This document shows, one piece after another, positions 8,038 to 18,300 of a DNA stretch of 52,633 bases. Origin of the DNA: an uncultured Mailhella sp. (GTDB lineage: Bacteria > Desulfobacterota > Desulfovibrionia > Desulfovibrionales > Desulfovibrionaceae); contig CALUTB010000006.1 in NCBI GenBank assembly GCA_944323575.1, positions 1-52,633 on the forward strand, read 5' to 3'. The translations under genes and the position numbers were made by a program. Under the pieces are notes generated by a model that saw only the letters and a list, made by a program, of their open reading frames with translations, was not told where the DNA came from and did not search any database. The first letter of the stretch is position 1; each line of letters starts with the position of its first letter.

Positions 8038-8829
8038 ATGCGCATATTGATCAGCAATGACGACGGCATATACAGTCGGAATCTGCATCAGCTCCACGCA
8101 GCCCTGCGTCGGGCGGGACACGACGTGAGGGCCGTGGCGCCGGCCGAGCAGCATTCCGGTGCGGGATGCTGTCTTACGATTCGCGATCCCATTCTCATAC
8201 GACGCGTCAGCCTGCCGGACGCAGCGGGAGGCCCCTTCGAAGGCATTGCCGTAGCGGGCACCCCGGCGGATTGCGTCATCCTTGCTCTGCGCGGCATCAT
8301 GCCCGACTTCAAACCGGATCTCGTCATAACCGGCATCAATTTCGGACCGAACGCCGGACAGGACGTCTTTTTCTCCGGCACGGTGGGAGCCGCCATCCAG
8401 TCCGCCATGTACGGACTTCCCACTCTGGCCGTATCCCACTGCTCCTACTCCGGCGCAACGCCGGCACACGCCGACCTTGCAGCGCGCGTGGTCGCTGCCA
8501 TGGACTGGGAACATCTGCCCAGACACCGCGTGTACAATCTCAATCTTCCCGACTGTCCGGCAGACGAGATCCACGGACTCAAGGTATGCAGACACAGCAC
8601 GGACTGGGCATGTCTCGACTCCTATGAACGACGTGTCTCTCCCCGGGGACAGGAGTATTTCTGGATGATCGATCCCTTCCAGCACTTCCAGCTTGAGGAT
8701 GAAGGGACCGACAAAAGCTGGCTGCACAAAGGCTGGGCAACGCTTTCTCCTCTGAATATCGATCTCAATGACGCAGAAACCGCGAAAATGCTGAACGAAA
8801 ACAGACTGTGGGAACAGATCCGGGCATAG
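8038..8829 (+). CDS. surE: 5'/3'-nucleotidase SurE
   Basis: Metal-dependent nucleoside-monophosphate phosphatase of stationary-phase survival; 263 residues. Family hallmarks: MRILISNDDGIYS at the start (metal-binding DD), GTPADCVILAL, and NFGPNAGQDVFFSGTVGAA (usual N-x-G-x-N-x-G-x-D-v-x-Y-S-G-T). Start at 8038 with ACGGAG upstream. Transcribed toward the aldolase gene with a hairpin between, so co-transcription is possible but not shown. Confidence 0.95.
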   Translation: MRILISNDDGIYSRNLHQLHAALRRAGHDVRAVAPAEQHSGAGCCLTIRDPILIRRVSLPDAAGGPFEGIAVAGTPADCVILALRGIMPDFKPDLVITGINFGPNAGQDVFFSGTVGAAIQSAMYGLPTLAVSHCSYSGATPAHADLAARVVAAMDWEHLPRHRVYNLNLPDCPADEIHGLKVCRHSTDWACLDSYERRVSPRGQEYFWMIDPFQHFQLEDEGTDKSWLHKGWATLSPLNIDLNDAETAKMLNENRLWEQIRA

Positions 8830-8907
8830 ACGGCGAAAGAAGTCCTCTTTCCGTCGCCATCCCTTGCGAAAAATCGTCACTGCGGCTACAAAAGAAACAA
8901 AGAAAAC

Positions 8908-8938
8908 GGAGAGGCGTGTTTTCTGTCAGAGCCTCTCC
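8908..8938 (+). terminator. Hairpin between surE and the aldolase gene
   Basis: GGAGAGGC (8908-8915) pairs with GCCTCTCC (8931-8938) around a 15-base loop containing TTTT. No T-run follows, so it could be a terminator or a leader structure of the aldolase gene. Confidence 0.4.
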
Positions 8939-8969
8939 CACAATACCGATCGCTCCCCGGAGGGAAGCC

Positions 8970-9893
8970 ATGCCTATCACCACTCCCAAAGAGATGTTTG
9001 CCCGCGCCTACAGAGAAGGCTATGCCATCGGCGCTTTCAACGTCAACAACATGGAAATCATACAGGGCATCATGCAGGCCGGCGCGGAGGAGCGTTCGCC
9101 GCTGATTCTTCAGGTTTCCGCCGGCGCCCGCAAGTATGCCGGTCAGATCTACATCATGAAGCTGGTCGAGGCCGCCCTCGCCGAATCCGATCTGCCGGTC
9201 GTGGTGCATCTTGATCATGGTCCCGACTTCGAACTGTGCAAGGCCTGCATCGACGGCGGATTCAGCTCGGTCATGATCGACGGTTCCCATCTTCCCTTCG
9301 AAGAGAACATTGCGGTTACAAAGCAGGTGGTGGAGTACGCTCACGACCGGGGTGTGTGGGTGGAAGCGGAACTCGGCCGTCTCGCTGGCGTGGAAGAGCA
9401 CGTCAACTCCGCACAGAGCATCTATACCGATCCCGATCAGGCCGTGGAATTCGCCGAACGTTCCGGCTGCGATTCCCTTGCCATTGCCATCGGCACAAGT
9501 CACGGTGCGTACAAGTTCAAGGGTGAGGCAAAGCTCGACTTCGAGCGTCTCGACAAGATCTCCTCGATGATGCCCGGCTATCCTCTGGTGCTGCACGGCG
9601 CCTCCAGCGTTCCACAGGAATTCGTGGAAATGGCCAACAAATACGGCGGCAAGCTCGGCGACGCCAAGGGCGTTCCGGAAGAGATGCTGCGCAAGGCCGC
9701 CAAATCCGGCGTCTGCAAGATCAACATCGACTCCGACATCCGCCTTGCCATGACGGCCAACATCCGCAAATATATGGCCGAGCATCCCGAAGCCTTCGAC
9801 CCGCGCGCCTACCTCAAGCCCGCACGCGAGGCCGTGAAGGACATGGTCAAGCGCAAGATCCGCAACGTGCTCGGAAGCTCCGACAAAATCTGA
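8970..9893 (+). CDS. fba: Class II fructose-bisphosphate aldolase
   Basis: Zinc enzyme splitting fructose 1,6-bisphosphate into two triose phosphates in glycolysis and gluconeogenesis; 307 residues. Start MPITTPKEMFARAYREGYAIGAFNVNN chosen for the CCGGAGGG Shine-Dalgarno and family N-terminus; the open frame upstream is longer. Zinc ligands in VVVHLDHGPDF and YKFKGEAKLDF/VLHGASSV regions, acidic VWVEAELGRLAGVE, and phosphate-binding NIDSDIRLAMT are visible. Codon use is strongly biased, as expected for a highly expressed enzyme. Confidence 0.96.
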   Translation: MPITTPKEMFARAYREGYAIGAFNVNNMEIIQGIMQAGAEERSPLILQVSAGARKYAGQIYIMKLVEAALAESDLPVVVHLDHGPDFELCKACIDGGFSSVMIDGSHLPFEENIAVTKQVVEYAHDRGVWVEAELGRLAGVEEHVNSAQSIYTDPDQAVEFAERSGCDSLAIAIGTSHGAYKFKGEAKLDFERLDKISSMMPGYPLVLHGASSVPQEFVEMANKYGGKLGDAKGVPEEMLRKAAKSGVCKINIDSDIRLAMTANIRKYMAEHPEAFDPRAYLKPAREAVKDMVKRKIRNVLGSSDKI

Positions 9894-9942
9894 TCTTTTC
9901 CGTCGTCGGGACTTTTCCGCCCCGGCGACGCTCATACAAGAC

Positions 9943-9980
9943 GAAGGGGGAGCGGCAATACAAGTTGCCGCTCCCCCTTC
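9943..9980. terminator. Long perfect hairpin between convergent fba and argC
   Basis: A 16-pair perfect stem (9943-9958 with 9965-9980) and six-base loop in the gap between convergent genes. A smaller hairpin, CGTCGTCGGG with CCCCGGCGACG, precedes it at 9901-9930. Neither has a strong T-run, but the position suggests a shared bidirectional terminator. Confidence 0.65.
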
Positions 9981-10037
9981 CTGTATTCCGTTTCTTTCGG
10001 ACGTTCCGCGAATCACGGCTGTCCGGGCCGACATTTC

Positions 10038-11084
10038 CTACGGAACCAGAGGCGCGAAATTCAACCCCGTTTCCACAGGCAGCGCAAACATGAGATTTGC
10101 ATTGGCCACGGCCTGGCCGGAAGCGCCGCGGCAGAGATTGTCTATGGCCGACGTGATGATGAGGCGGCCTGTACGCTGATCCACGGTAACTGCGATGTCG
10201 CAGAACATGGTTCCGCGCACGTTGCGGGTTTCCGGCAGCCTGTCGGCAGGCATGACACGCACCCAGGGACAGTCCTTCCAGAAATCCTCGTACATGGCCT
10301 GCACGTCGGCCTGCGAAAGGGCACTGTTCAGCTTCGTATAGATGGTGGCAAGAATGCCCCGGCTGATGGGAAGAAGATGCGGATTGAACGAAACCGTCAC
10401 GGCAGAACCGGCCGCCACGGAAAGTTCCTGTTCAATTTCAGGCGTATGGCGATGCCTGCCGCCGATGTTGTAAGGACGGAACGAATCTGCGACCTCACAG
10501 TACAGGGAACTGACCACGGCCTTGCGACCGGCGCCGGTGGTACCGGACTTGGCGTCGATGATGATGTCGTCGGTGCGCACGATGCCGCCTCTGAGGGCCG
10601 GATACAGACCGAGGATGGACGCCGTAGGATAGCATCCGGGATTGGCCACCAGACGGGCCTGACGAATCTGCCCGCCATAAATTTCAGGCAGACCGTACAC
10701 GGCGTGCGAAAGGTATTCCCTGCGGGTATGCGGTTTATACCACGCCTCATAGACTTCGGCATCGCGCAGACGAAAGTCCGCCGACAGATCGACGACCTTC
10801 ACTCCGGCGTCATAGAGATCGGCGCCCATTTCCATGGCCACGCCGTGAGGCACGGCAAGAAACACCACGTCGCAGACTTCAGCCAGGGCGCGGGCATCAG
10901 GCTCGATGAGCGTCACGTCCGCGCCGGGCAGTCCCTGCAGAAAGGGATAGACGGCATCCAGTCGCTTGCCCGCATCCTGTCGCGACGTAGCCGCGGTCAG
11001 TCTCATGGAAGGATGGGAGGCAAGAATGCGGGAAATTTCCATTCCCGTATAACCCGTGACGCCGACCAGTCCGGCTCTCAGCAT
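10038..11084 (-). CDS. argC: N-acetyl-gamma-glutamyl-phosphate reductase
   Basis: NADPH-dependent third step of arginine synthesis; 348 residues. Start MLRAGLVGVTGYTGMEI preceded by GGAG; six residues upstream is another in-frame ATG with no good Shine-Dalgarno. Rossmann motif GVTGYTG near the start, catalytic cysteine in VANPGCYPT, and DAKSGTTGAGRKA are present. It is the third gene after the FG-GAP and DUF1844 genes, 58 bases downstream, probably in one transcript. The preceding enzyme, argB, is about 18 kb away. Confidence 0.96.
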   Translation of the reverse strand: MLRAGLVGVTGYTGMEISRILASHPSMRLTAATSRQDAGKRLDAVYPFLQGLPGADVTLIEPDARALAEVCDVVFLAVPHGVAMEMGADLYDAGVKVVDLSADFRLRDAEVYEAWYKPHTRREYLSHAVYGLPEIYGGQIRQARLVANPGCYPTASILGLYPALRGGIVRTDDIIIDAKSGTTGAGRKAVVSSLYCEVADSFRPYNIGGRHRHTPEIEQELSVAAGSAVTVSFNPHLLPISRGILATIYTKLNSALSQADVQAMYEDFWKDCPWVRVMPADRLPETRNVRGTMFCDIAVTVDQRTGRLIITSAIDNLCRGASGQAVANANLMFALPVETGLNFAPLVP

Positions 11085-11142
11085 GGCAATACTCCAGAAC
11101 AAAGGGCCGGAAGATCCGGCCCGCTGAAAGGGAAAAGGAGAT

Positions 11143-11412
11143 TCAGGAACGAGCCACGAACTTCATGCGCAGTTCATAAAGAACATCGCGCATGAGTTTG
11201 CTTTCCTCGGAGGTAAGACCATTGCGTGTCTTGTCATCAAGCATGGTAAGCACGTCGATGGCGTTGCGGGCCAGCACCTCGTTGCGGGTCGTGCCTCCGG
11301 TTTCCGGATTTGGCACCTCTCCAAGATGCACCAGCGCCGAAGAGGCAAGAGAGAGTACAAAGGTGGAAAACGTGACTTCCGGCAACATATGAGCATCCGA
11401 CCTGTCCGACAT
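11143..11412 (-). CDS. DUF1844 family protein
   Basis: An 89-residue protein starting MSDRSDAHMLPEVTFSTFVL with GGGGG upstream. The pattern PEVTFSTFVLSLASSALVHLG...ARNAIDVLTMLDDKTRNGLT matches the DUF1844 family common in Deltaproteobacteria and related phyla, whose function is not known. It is soluble with amphipathic helices. It lies 29 bases after the FG-GAP gene and 58 before argC, which suggests co-transcription. Nothing in it points to an enzyme. Confidence 0.85.
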   Translation of the reverse strand: MSDRSDAHMLPEVTFSTFVLSLASSALVHLGEVPNPETGGTTRNEVLARNAIDVLTMLDDKTRNGLTSEESKLMRDVLYELRMKFVARS

Positions 11413-11441
11413 GGTTCCCCCGATATCCTGAACGAAAACGG

Positions 11442-13097
11442 TTATTCCTGATAATTGGGCCTTGCGTTGACCATGGTCGTGTCCAGCGGATACATGTACA
11501 CGGCACAGCGGGTTTTCACGCCCGAGGTAAGACCGGCATAGGAGTTGACGGCCACCACGAGATCCACCTTGCCGTTGTTGTCCACATCGGCGACGGTCAC
11601 GTCGCATACCGTGCCTCTGATGCGGCGGGTCTTCCAGAGCAGTTCCATGCCCATGCCGTTCCACAGCATGGCATGGATTTCGCCCTGCGGATAGGTACGG
11701 TAGTTGGAGAACAGCTTGCCTGCTGCGGTGACGGGCTTGTTGACGATGAGTTCATAGCGACCGTCGCGATCGAGATCCACGACGGGCATACGCATGGGGA
11801 TGTAATACAGCACGACATCGGAGCTTTCTCCGCTGGAGGCCAGAGAACCTATGCCGCGATCGCCCACGGCGTACACGGAGCTGCCGCTGTAGGTGTCATC
11901 CGTACCCGCAAGACGGTTGCCGCGGGCATCATAGGTGACCAGCGTCTCATTCTCGGCAATGAGCGCGAGATGGTCGCCGCGCTTGCCGCGATCGGCGGGG
12001 ATCCATGAGAAGTTGAATACCGTGGCCTGCTTGGGTAGATTGGAGAGCTTACTGCCGCGCACCACCTCATCACCCCTGATGCGGGCTTCGTACACGGCAC
12101 CGCTGACCACCTTGCTGCGGTCGCTGTCCTGGGCTATGAGCGCGGGAGCATAGAGAGGGGGAATGTTGACGACGTTCAGATACCGGCGGACGTTGCGCAC
12201 GACCACGCGGAACTTGCCCTGGGAGTACTGAAGAACCTGGGAATAGGCGTTGGTATCACTCTTGTCATATCCCGAGAGAATAACATAATTTTTGCCGTCC
12301 TGTTCATAGTGACGGGCAAGTACGGGCTTCATGGAGGAAGGAATGTTGTACTCGCCGATCTCCACAAGCTTGTTGCCGTCCTTCCAGACGTAGGCGTTCA
12401 GAGTATTGTCGTTGAGCAGCAGCACTTCGTTTCTGCCGTCGCCGTCGATATCGGCGACTTCCATGCCCATGCATTCAAAGCCGATCATCTGACTGCGGAT
12501 CTGCGCGCTCTCGCTTTCGGTTCCCTGATAGCGCAGGGCGGGGTTGAGATAGGCGTTGTCCTGAACGCGCCCGTAGGTTTCATTCATGACGAAGGCACTG
12601 TTCGGAGATCCCGTACCCGCGGAGACTGCGGGGCGGCTTACGTCGGTACGACCGAACACTTCGATGTTGATGCTGTCGGCAACGTTCTGCAGTCCGCCGA
12701 TGAGTGCGTTCACCGCGGTGGTGGAAGAATCCTTCCATACCTTTCCGTCGGGAGAAAGAGCACTTACGTCGAGACTGGCCTGATCACCCATGACGGTGAC
12801 GCTGCCCCATACGACATAGTCGGCATTGAACTGATGACCCAAGGCCGCGGCCGCATCCTTGGACGAGGGAGCCTTTTCCTTCAGCGCGGCGTCCTGCCGA
12901 GCCACGGGTTCAAACTTTCCCTGCAGAAACAGACGGGACGTCAGCATGGACGGGACGGCCTGACCGAGATAGGAATAGCCCTGAGCGCCGGAGACCGAGA
13001 AAGGAGCCACCACGTAGGTAGCCGCCATGGCGGGCACTTGCATCATCAGCAGCAGAAGGGTAAATGCCCATACAGCGGGCAGAAATCGTCTGGACAT
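11442..13097 (-). CDS. Exported FG-GAP/VCBS-repeat protein with TolB-like N-terminus
   Basis: A 551-residue exported protein: signal peptide MSRRFLPAVWAFTLLLLMMQVPAMA, then a domain at about 27-150 (YVVAPFSVSG..GYSYLGQAVPSMLTSRL...VVWGSVTVMGDQASLDVS) resembling the TolB/FlgO-type N-terminal fold, then beta-propeller repeats. Three calcium-loop motifs D-x-D-x-(D/N)-G lie at 216-225 (DIDGDGRNEV), 441-450 (DLDRDGRYEL) and 504-513 (DVDNNGKVDL). AAGGAG supports the start. Probably a periplasmic or surface protein that binds a partner; no catalytic residues are evident. First gene of a likely operon with the DUF1844 gene and argC. Confidence 0.85.
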   Translation of the reverse strand: MSRRFLPAVWAFTLLLLMMQVPAMAATYVVAPFSVSGAQGYSYLGQAVPSMLTSRLFLQGKFEPVARQDAALKEKAPSSKDAAAALGHQFNADYVVWGSVTVMGDQASLDVSALSPDGKVWKDSSTTAVNALIGGLQNVADSINIEVFGRTDVSRPAVSAGTGSPNSAFVMNETYGRVQDNAYLNPALRYQGTESESAQIRSQMIGFECMGMEVADIDGDGRNEVLLLNDNTLNAYVWKDGNKLVEIGEYNIPSSMKPVLARHYEQDGKNYVILSGYDKSDTNAYSQVLQYSQGKFRVVVRNVRRYLNVVNIPPLYAPALIAQDSDRSKVVSGAVYEARIRGDEVVRGSKLSNLPKQATVFNFSWIPADRGKRGDHLALIAENETLVTYDARGNRLAGTDDTYSGSSVYAVGDRGIGSLASSGESSDVVLYYIPMRMPVVDLDRDGRYELIVNKPVTAAGKLFSNYRTYPQGEIHAMLWNGMGMELLWKTRRIRGTVCDVTVADVDNNGKVDLVVAVNSYAGLTSGVKTRCAVYMYPLDTTMVNARPNYQE

Positions 13098-13211
13098 ACA
13101 ATACTCCTTGAAGGATTTGCAAGGCACTCTACACTTTCTCGCCCCAAACGGCAACAGCGCGATCACTCACTTTTTGTAACAGCAAGCCACATTGATGATC
13201 CCACGGTGACC

Positions 13212-14471
13212 ATGACCACAGCACGACGTTCCTTCCGCTTCGCCTGCGCCCCCGAGGAAATTCCCCTTGTCGAGGAAATGCTTCGTCTTCAGGGCTTCCG
13301 CTTTGAAGAAGATCCCTTTTTTCCGCCTGCTCGGCGTCTTGTGGAAGGACCGGGGCCTCTGGGCAACAGTCTGGCCGGATTTTTCGGTCTTCTTTACATT
13401 CAGGACAGGGCATCCATGCTTCCGCCCGTAGCCCTCGATCCTCCGAAGGGAGCTTCCGTTCTCGACATGTGCTCCAGTCCGGGAAGCAAGACCAGTCAGC
13501 TTGCCTGGCTCGTGGGTCCGGACGGCCTGGTGCTCGGCAACGAACCGTCGCCCGTCCGTCTTGCCAATCTGCGACGCAATCTGCACATCATGGGCCTCAC
13601 GCAGACGGTCACCTGCTGCCAGAGCGGGGAAAGCATGCCTCTTCCAGATGCGTCATGGGACTTCATCCAGCTTGACCCTCCCTGCTCCGGATGGGGCACC
13701 GTGGAAAAAAATCCCAGGGTCATGAACATCTGGAAGGACGACAAGGTCGCGCCGCTCATCCGGCTGCAGAAGGATCTTCTGCGCGAGGCCGTGAGACTGC
13801 TGCGTCCCGGAGGCGTGGTTGTGTACTCCACGTGCACCACCGACGTGGAGGAAAACGAAAAACAGGTTCTTTTTGCCTGTGAGGAGCTGGGACTTGAACT
13901 GGAACCGCTCGGCAGCGTTCCCGGTTTCGATCTGCAGCCGCCGCAGGGATGCGATGGTGTGTGGTGCCTTTCTCCTAAAATGGGCGACACGCAGGGCTTC
14001 TTTGTTGCCAGGCTGCGCAAGCCGGGATGCTCCGAAGGTCCCGTTCCCTATACGGAACAGCCCGTGCAGGCCGAGGTCGTCGACGATCGCCGACTCAGGG
14101 AACAGGGACTGGATCCGAAACGCATTCACACCGAAATAGGCATCTTCGGCGGCAGCCTGCACGCTCTGCCCGTGCAGGCGCTCGCCCGTCTTCCGGAGTC
14201 TCTGCACTGGCAGGGGCTGTACATGGGAAAGGCAGGCAAAAACGGCGACATCCGTCTTTCTCCCCGTGTCCGCATCGAGGGGCCGGGAGCGCACGTCGAT
14301 CTGGAAGGCATGGAAGGACTGAAGATCATCTCCGGTCTTCTGCAGGGACAGAGCATCGCGGCGCCGTCGGGCGTCGATGCCGAAGAGCGTACCGCGCTGC
14401 TCCGCTGGAACTCGCTTCCCCTCGGCAGACTGAACATCAAGAACAAAAGACTTGTCTGGTCGGAGCGCTAG
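13212..14471 (+). CDS. RsmF/NOL1-NOP2-Sun family rRNA (cytosine-C5) methyltransferase
   Basis: SAM-dependent RNA m5C methyltransferase, 419 residues. SAM-binding region SVLDMCSSPGSKTSQLAWL (82-100). The two family cysteines are in DPPCSGWG (C158) and YSTCTTD (C208); one attacks the base, the other releases the product. The C-terminal half (GIFGGSLHALP, LHWQGLYMGKAG) resembles the extra RsmF domain. Start taken at ATG 13212; a GTG two codons earlier is equally possible and no strong Shine-Dalgarno is visible. The target rRNA site cannot be told from sequence. Confidence 0.88.
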   Translation: MTTARRSFRFACAPEEIPLVEEMLRLQGFRFEEDPFFPPARRLVEGPGPLGNSLAGFFGLLYIQDRASMLPPVALDPPKGASVLDMCSSPGSKTSQLAWLVGPDGLVLGNEPSPVRLANLRRNLHIMGLTQTVTCCQSGESMPLPDASWDFIQLDPPCSGWGTVEKNPRVMNIWKDDKVAPLIRLQKDLLREAVRLLRPGGVVVYSTCTTDVEENEKQVLFACEELGLELEPLGSVPGFDLQPPQGCDGVWCLSPKMGDTQGFFVARLRKPGCSEGPVPYTEQPVQAEVVDDRRLREQGLDPKRIHTEIGIFGGSLHALPVQALARLPESLHWQGLYMGKAGKNGDIRLSPRVRIEGPGAHVDLEGMEGLKIISGLLQGQSIAAPSGVDAEERTALLRWNSLPLGRLNIKNKRLVWSER

Positions 14472-14529
14472 ACAAAAACACGGAGGGATCGCATCGATCC
14501 CCGTTCCGGACGGGGCGACGTTCTCCCGT

Positions 14530-15243
14530 TCAGCACTCCATTCTTTCCACGCGGAGGGTTCCCCGTCCGTTCTTGCGAGCCGCAAGCAGCACGAACGTGG
14601 CCGGAGCAGACTGCCTTGTAAAGACGAAACGCAGTCTCTCCGGCCGCAGTCTCTCCGGCAGGGCGGCGAGAAGATCCGCCGTGCGCTCCGCTCCGCTCAC
14701 CGCCATGAGAACGCCCGACGGCTTCAGCAGTCTGTCGGCCGCGGAAAAGAATTCCGGAAAGGTTTGTTCGGTTCCGAAAAGCGCGGTACGACGCATGCGT
14801 GAGGGAGGGACACGTCCGGCGCCCTCCCTGCGCCACGGGGGATTGCAGAGCACGGCGTCAAAAAGCGGGAGAGCGTCGGGCGACGTGTCCCCGCCGCAAC
14901 AGACGCGAAGACGCCGCAGACAGTCGGCATCCGCCACGTCTCCTCCGACAACGGAAAAGCGCCGCTTCACGCCGAGTCTGACGGCATTCCGTTCTGCGGC
15001 TTCGACCAGCGCGGACTGAATCTCCAGACCGACCCCCTGCCACAGCGGTCTGCGGCGCAGCGCGGCCAGTGCCACCACCCCGCATCCCGTTCCGAGATCG
15101 GCGAAACTCGTTCTTTCCGGCAGGGAGCTTTCCACGGCAAACTCGGCAAGCAGCAGAGCATCCCTGCTGAAGCGAAAGCTGCCCTCCGGCTGCTCCAGAC
15201 CGGAAGGAAACGCCGAACCTTCCCTGCTTTCCTCCTCCTTCAC
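14530..15243 (-). CDS. TrmN6-like N6-adenine methyltransferase
   Basis: SAM-dependent methyltransferase, 237 residues. Motif I is FADLGTGCGVVALAAL; the catalytic motif is NPPW in LFDAVLCNPPWRREGAG, as in TrmN6 (YfiC), which methylates A37 of tRNA1-Val. An insert CVGGDTSPDALP-like segment before motif IV varies among relatives. Convergent with the RsmF-type gene and divergent from the EndoQ-UvrD fusion. Could be a PrmC-like or other N6-adenine enzyme; fold confident, substrate less so. Confidence 0.82.
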   Translation of the reverse strand: MKEEESREGSAFPSGLEQPEGSFRFSRDALLLAEFAVESSLPERTSFADLGTGCGVVALAALRRRPLWQGVGLEIQSALVEAAERNAVRLGVKRRFSVVGGDVADADCLRRLRVCCGGDTSPDALPLFDAVLCNPPWRREGAGRVPPSRMRRTALFGTEQTFPEFFSAADRLLKPSGVLMAVSGAERTADLLAALPERLRPERLRFVFTRQSAPATFVLLAARKNGRGTLRVERMEC

Positions 15244-15364
15244 ATATACTCCTTCGCGTTGATGTCATTGCGAAACATATCCGTTCCCGCTATAAAGGAA
15301 CATCAGTTCCGGATGCCCGGAACACGATCCGCGTTCCGTTTCCTTTTTTCGTCGTGAGTACCCC

Positions 15365-18300
15365 ATGTTCCGAGCAGATCTGCACATCCATTCCCGTTTT
15401 TCCAGAGCAACGAGTTCACGCCTTACGCTTCCCCATCTGGCGGCATGGGCAGGCGCCAAGGGCATAGACGTTCTGGCCACGGGCGACTTCACGCATCCCG
15501 TGTGGCGGCAGGAGCTGCGAGAGGCCCTCGAAATCGACGAGGCAAGCGGCCTGCTGCGCATGAAAACCCCGCTTTCCCGCAGCGACGTCGCCCGTGAAAT
15601 TCCCCATCTGGCAGGCATGGAGCCTCACGAACCCCGCTTCATGCTGGAAGCGGAGATCAGTTCTATCTACAAGAAGAACGGAGCTGTGCGCAAGATACAT
15701 AGTCTCGTCTATGTTCCGGACTTCGACGCCGCCGACAGGCTCTGCGAAAAACTGGAAGCCGTCGGCAATCTCAAGTCGGACGGACGTCCCATTCTGGGGC
15801 TGGACGTGAAGGATCTGCTCTCCATGGTGCTGGACATTCCCCGCGCCTACATGATTCCCGCCCATATCTGGACACCGTGGTTTGCCCTCTTCGGCTCAAA
15901 ATCAGGTTTCGACAGTCTGGACGAATGTTTTGAAGACCTTGCATCCCATATTTTCGCGGCGGAAACAGGTCTTTCCTCCGATCCGGACATGAACCGATGC
16001 TGGAGTCATCTCGACAGACTGCGCATGGTGTCGAGTTCCGACGCCCACTCCGGAGAAAACCTCGCCCGAGAGGCCACACTCTTCAACGGAACCTTGAGTT
16101 ATGACGGCATATTCGACGCGCTGCACCGAAAAAACGGAGATACCGTCTACGCCGGAACGCTGGAGTTCTTCCCCGAAGAAGGCAAATATCATCTCGACGG
16201 TCACCGCGCATGCGGCGTCGTTCTTGAACCTGCGGAATGCATGAAGCTCGGCAACATCTGTCCCGTGTGCGGCAAGCCGCTCACCATAGGCGTCCTGCAC
16301 CGTGTGCTGACTCTGGCGGATAGAACGGCTCCGCCCTGTCCGGGCAAGGATTTTCAATCGCTCATTCCCCTGCCGGAAATTCTCGGGGAAATCCTTCACT
16401 GCGGTGCAAAGACCAGAAAGACACAGGAAAAATACGCTGATCTTCTGGATCGCTTCGGATCGGAAATGGCCGTTCTTCAGGATATTCCCGAAGACGATCT
16501 GCGCCGATTCTGGCCGGAACTCGGAGAAGCCGTGTCGAGAATGCGCGCAGGGAAAGTCATCCGTCATGCCGGCTACGACGGAGAATACGGCGTCATCCGC
16601 CTCTTTGAAGAACAGGAAAACGCGCCTTCTCTGCTGGAACGGGTCCCCGCAGCAAGACGCAAACCGCTTTCCGCGGAAAAAAAGACGCAAAAAAAAAATC
16701 CGGCGGACGCCGTGACCCGAACGGACGACGCCTCCTTCCCTGAGAAAAGGCCCGTCCCAAAACACGTTTCATCGACCTTCTCCCTCGACTCCTTCAGCTC
16801 CATGCAGAAGGCCGCGCTGAATGCCGGCCCCGGCCCCGTGCTCATTCTCGCCGGACCCGGCGCGGGCAAGACGCGCACCCTTGTCGGAAGACTTGTACGT
16901 CTGCTTTGTTCGGGAGTTCCGGCAGAAGACATCGTGGCCGTCACCTTCACCCGCCGCGCAGCCGAAGAAATGCGTACGCGTCTTGCCGCCGCGCTGCGCG
17001 ACGTATCCGGCAGGGATGAAAAACTCGAACTGCCGGAAACCGACACTCTGCACGCCCTCGCCCTGAAACGATGGCCCGGAGAAGCCCCCGTGGTGCTCTC
17101 CGAGGAGGGAGCGCGCAAGGCCTTCGCCGCGGCCAACCCCGGACTGGAGAACAGGGAAGCCTCCAGACTCTACGACCGGCTGGAGCTAGCCCGGGAAACG
17201 CTGAATATGCCCGAAGAGCTTGCTTCTCCTGCGGAACGCTATCGCCGCTGGAAAAAGGAAAGGGGCCTTGCCGACTACACCGATCTTCCGGAAACTTGGC
17301 TTGCAGAACTGAAAAGCAGAAATTACGGAGCCACCAAGCCATGGAAACATATCCTCGTCGATGAAGTCCAGGATCTCTCTCCTCTGCAGAAGGCTCTGGT
17401 GGAAGCGCTCACTCCGGCCGACGGCTCGGGATTTTTCGGCATCGGCGACCCGGACCAGTCCATCTACGGTTTCCGTGGGGCGGATTCCGGCATTGAAGCG
17501 TCGCTGCGTGCCCGCTGGCCGCAGCTTCAGGTTCTGGGACTCACGGAAAGCCATCGGTCCGCATCGGCCATTCTGGAAGCCGGACGCGACGCCCTTGCCG
17601 GACACGGTGCCTGCGGCGCACTGTCTTCCGTCACAGGCTTTTCCGCCACTCTGCAGTGGATGGCAGCCCCGAACGCCGAACGCGAAGCCTCCTGGATTGC
17701 CGACCGCATCGCCTATCTCATCGGCGGCACCTCCCATCAGCAGGCCGATCTGCATGAAACGCTGGCGGGATGTCATCTTGAGTCCGGCTCCTGCAGTCCC
17801 GGCGACATAGCCGTGCTCTGCCGCATCAAGGCCCTCATACCTCCCATCCGCGCGGCGCTGGAAAAACGCGGCATCCCTTGCTCTGCTCCGGAAAGCGAGG
17901 CCTTCTGGAACGACGAGCGCGTGGACGCCATGCTTCAGGCCGCCGCACGATTCCATAAAAACGAGGAGCACTTACGCAGGGAAGCCGTCTTTCTGGATGC
18001 CGGTCGCTTTCCTCTTCTGGCTGCCGTGGCAGCGCCTTCCCCATCCCATGAAAACAAAGGCGACGACGTGCTGGATAAACTTTCCGCCGCCGTCTGGTCG
18101 GAAGGCCCAGAGTCCGTCCTTGCGCATTGCTCGGGCAAATTCGATCCGCTTTTCTCCGAATCCGCCGCCTTCAAAAAACTTCTCCACGCATGGAAGGAAC
18201 ACGGGGGATGGAAGAATCTTCTCTCCTTCGTCTCCTTCCGACGGGACATAGACATGGTTCGCGGGCAGGCGGAATATGTGCAGATCATGACCATGCACGC

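Noticed and set aside
12309..13211. An open frame extending the RsmF-type methyltransferase 300 residues upstream
   Set aside because: It overlaps the FG-GAP gene on the other strand and lacks domain similarity; the methyltransferase fold begins near 13212.
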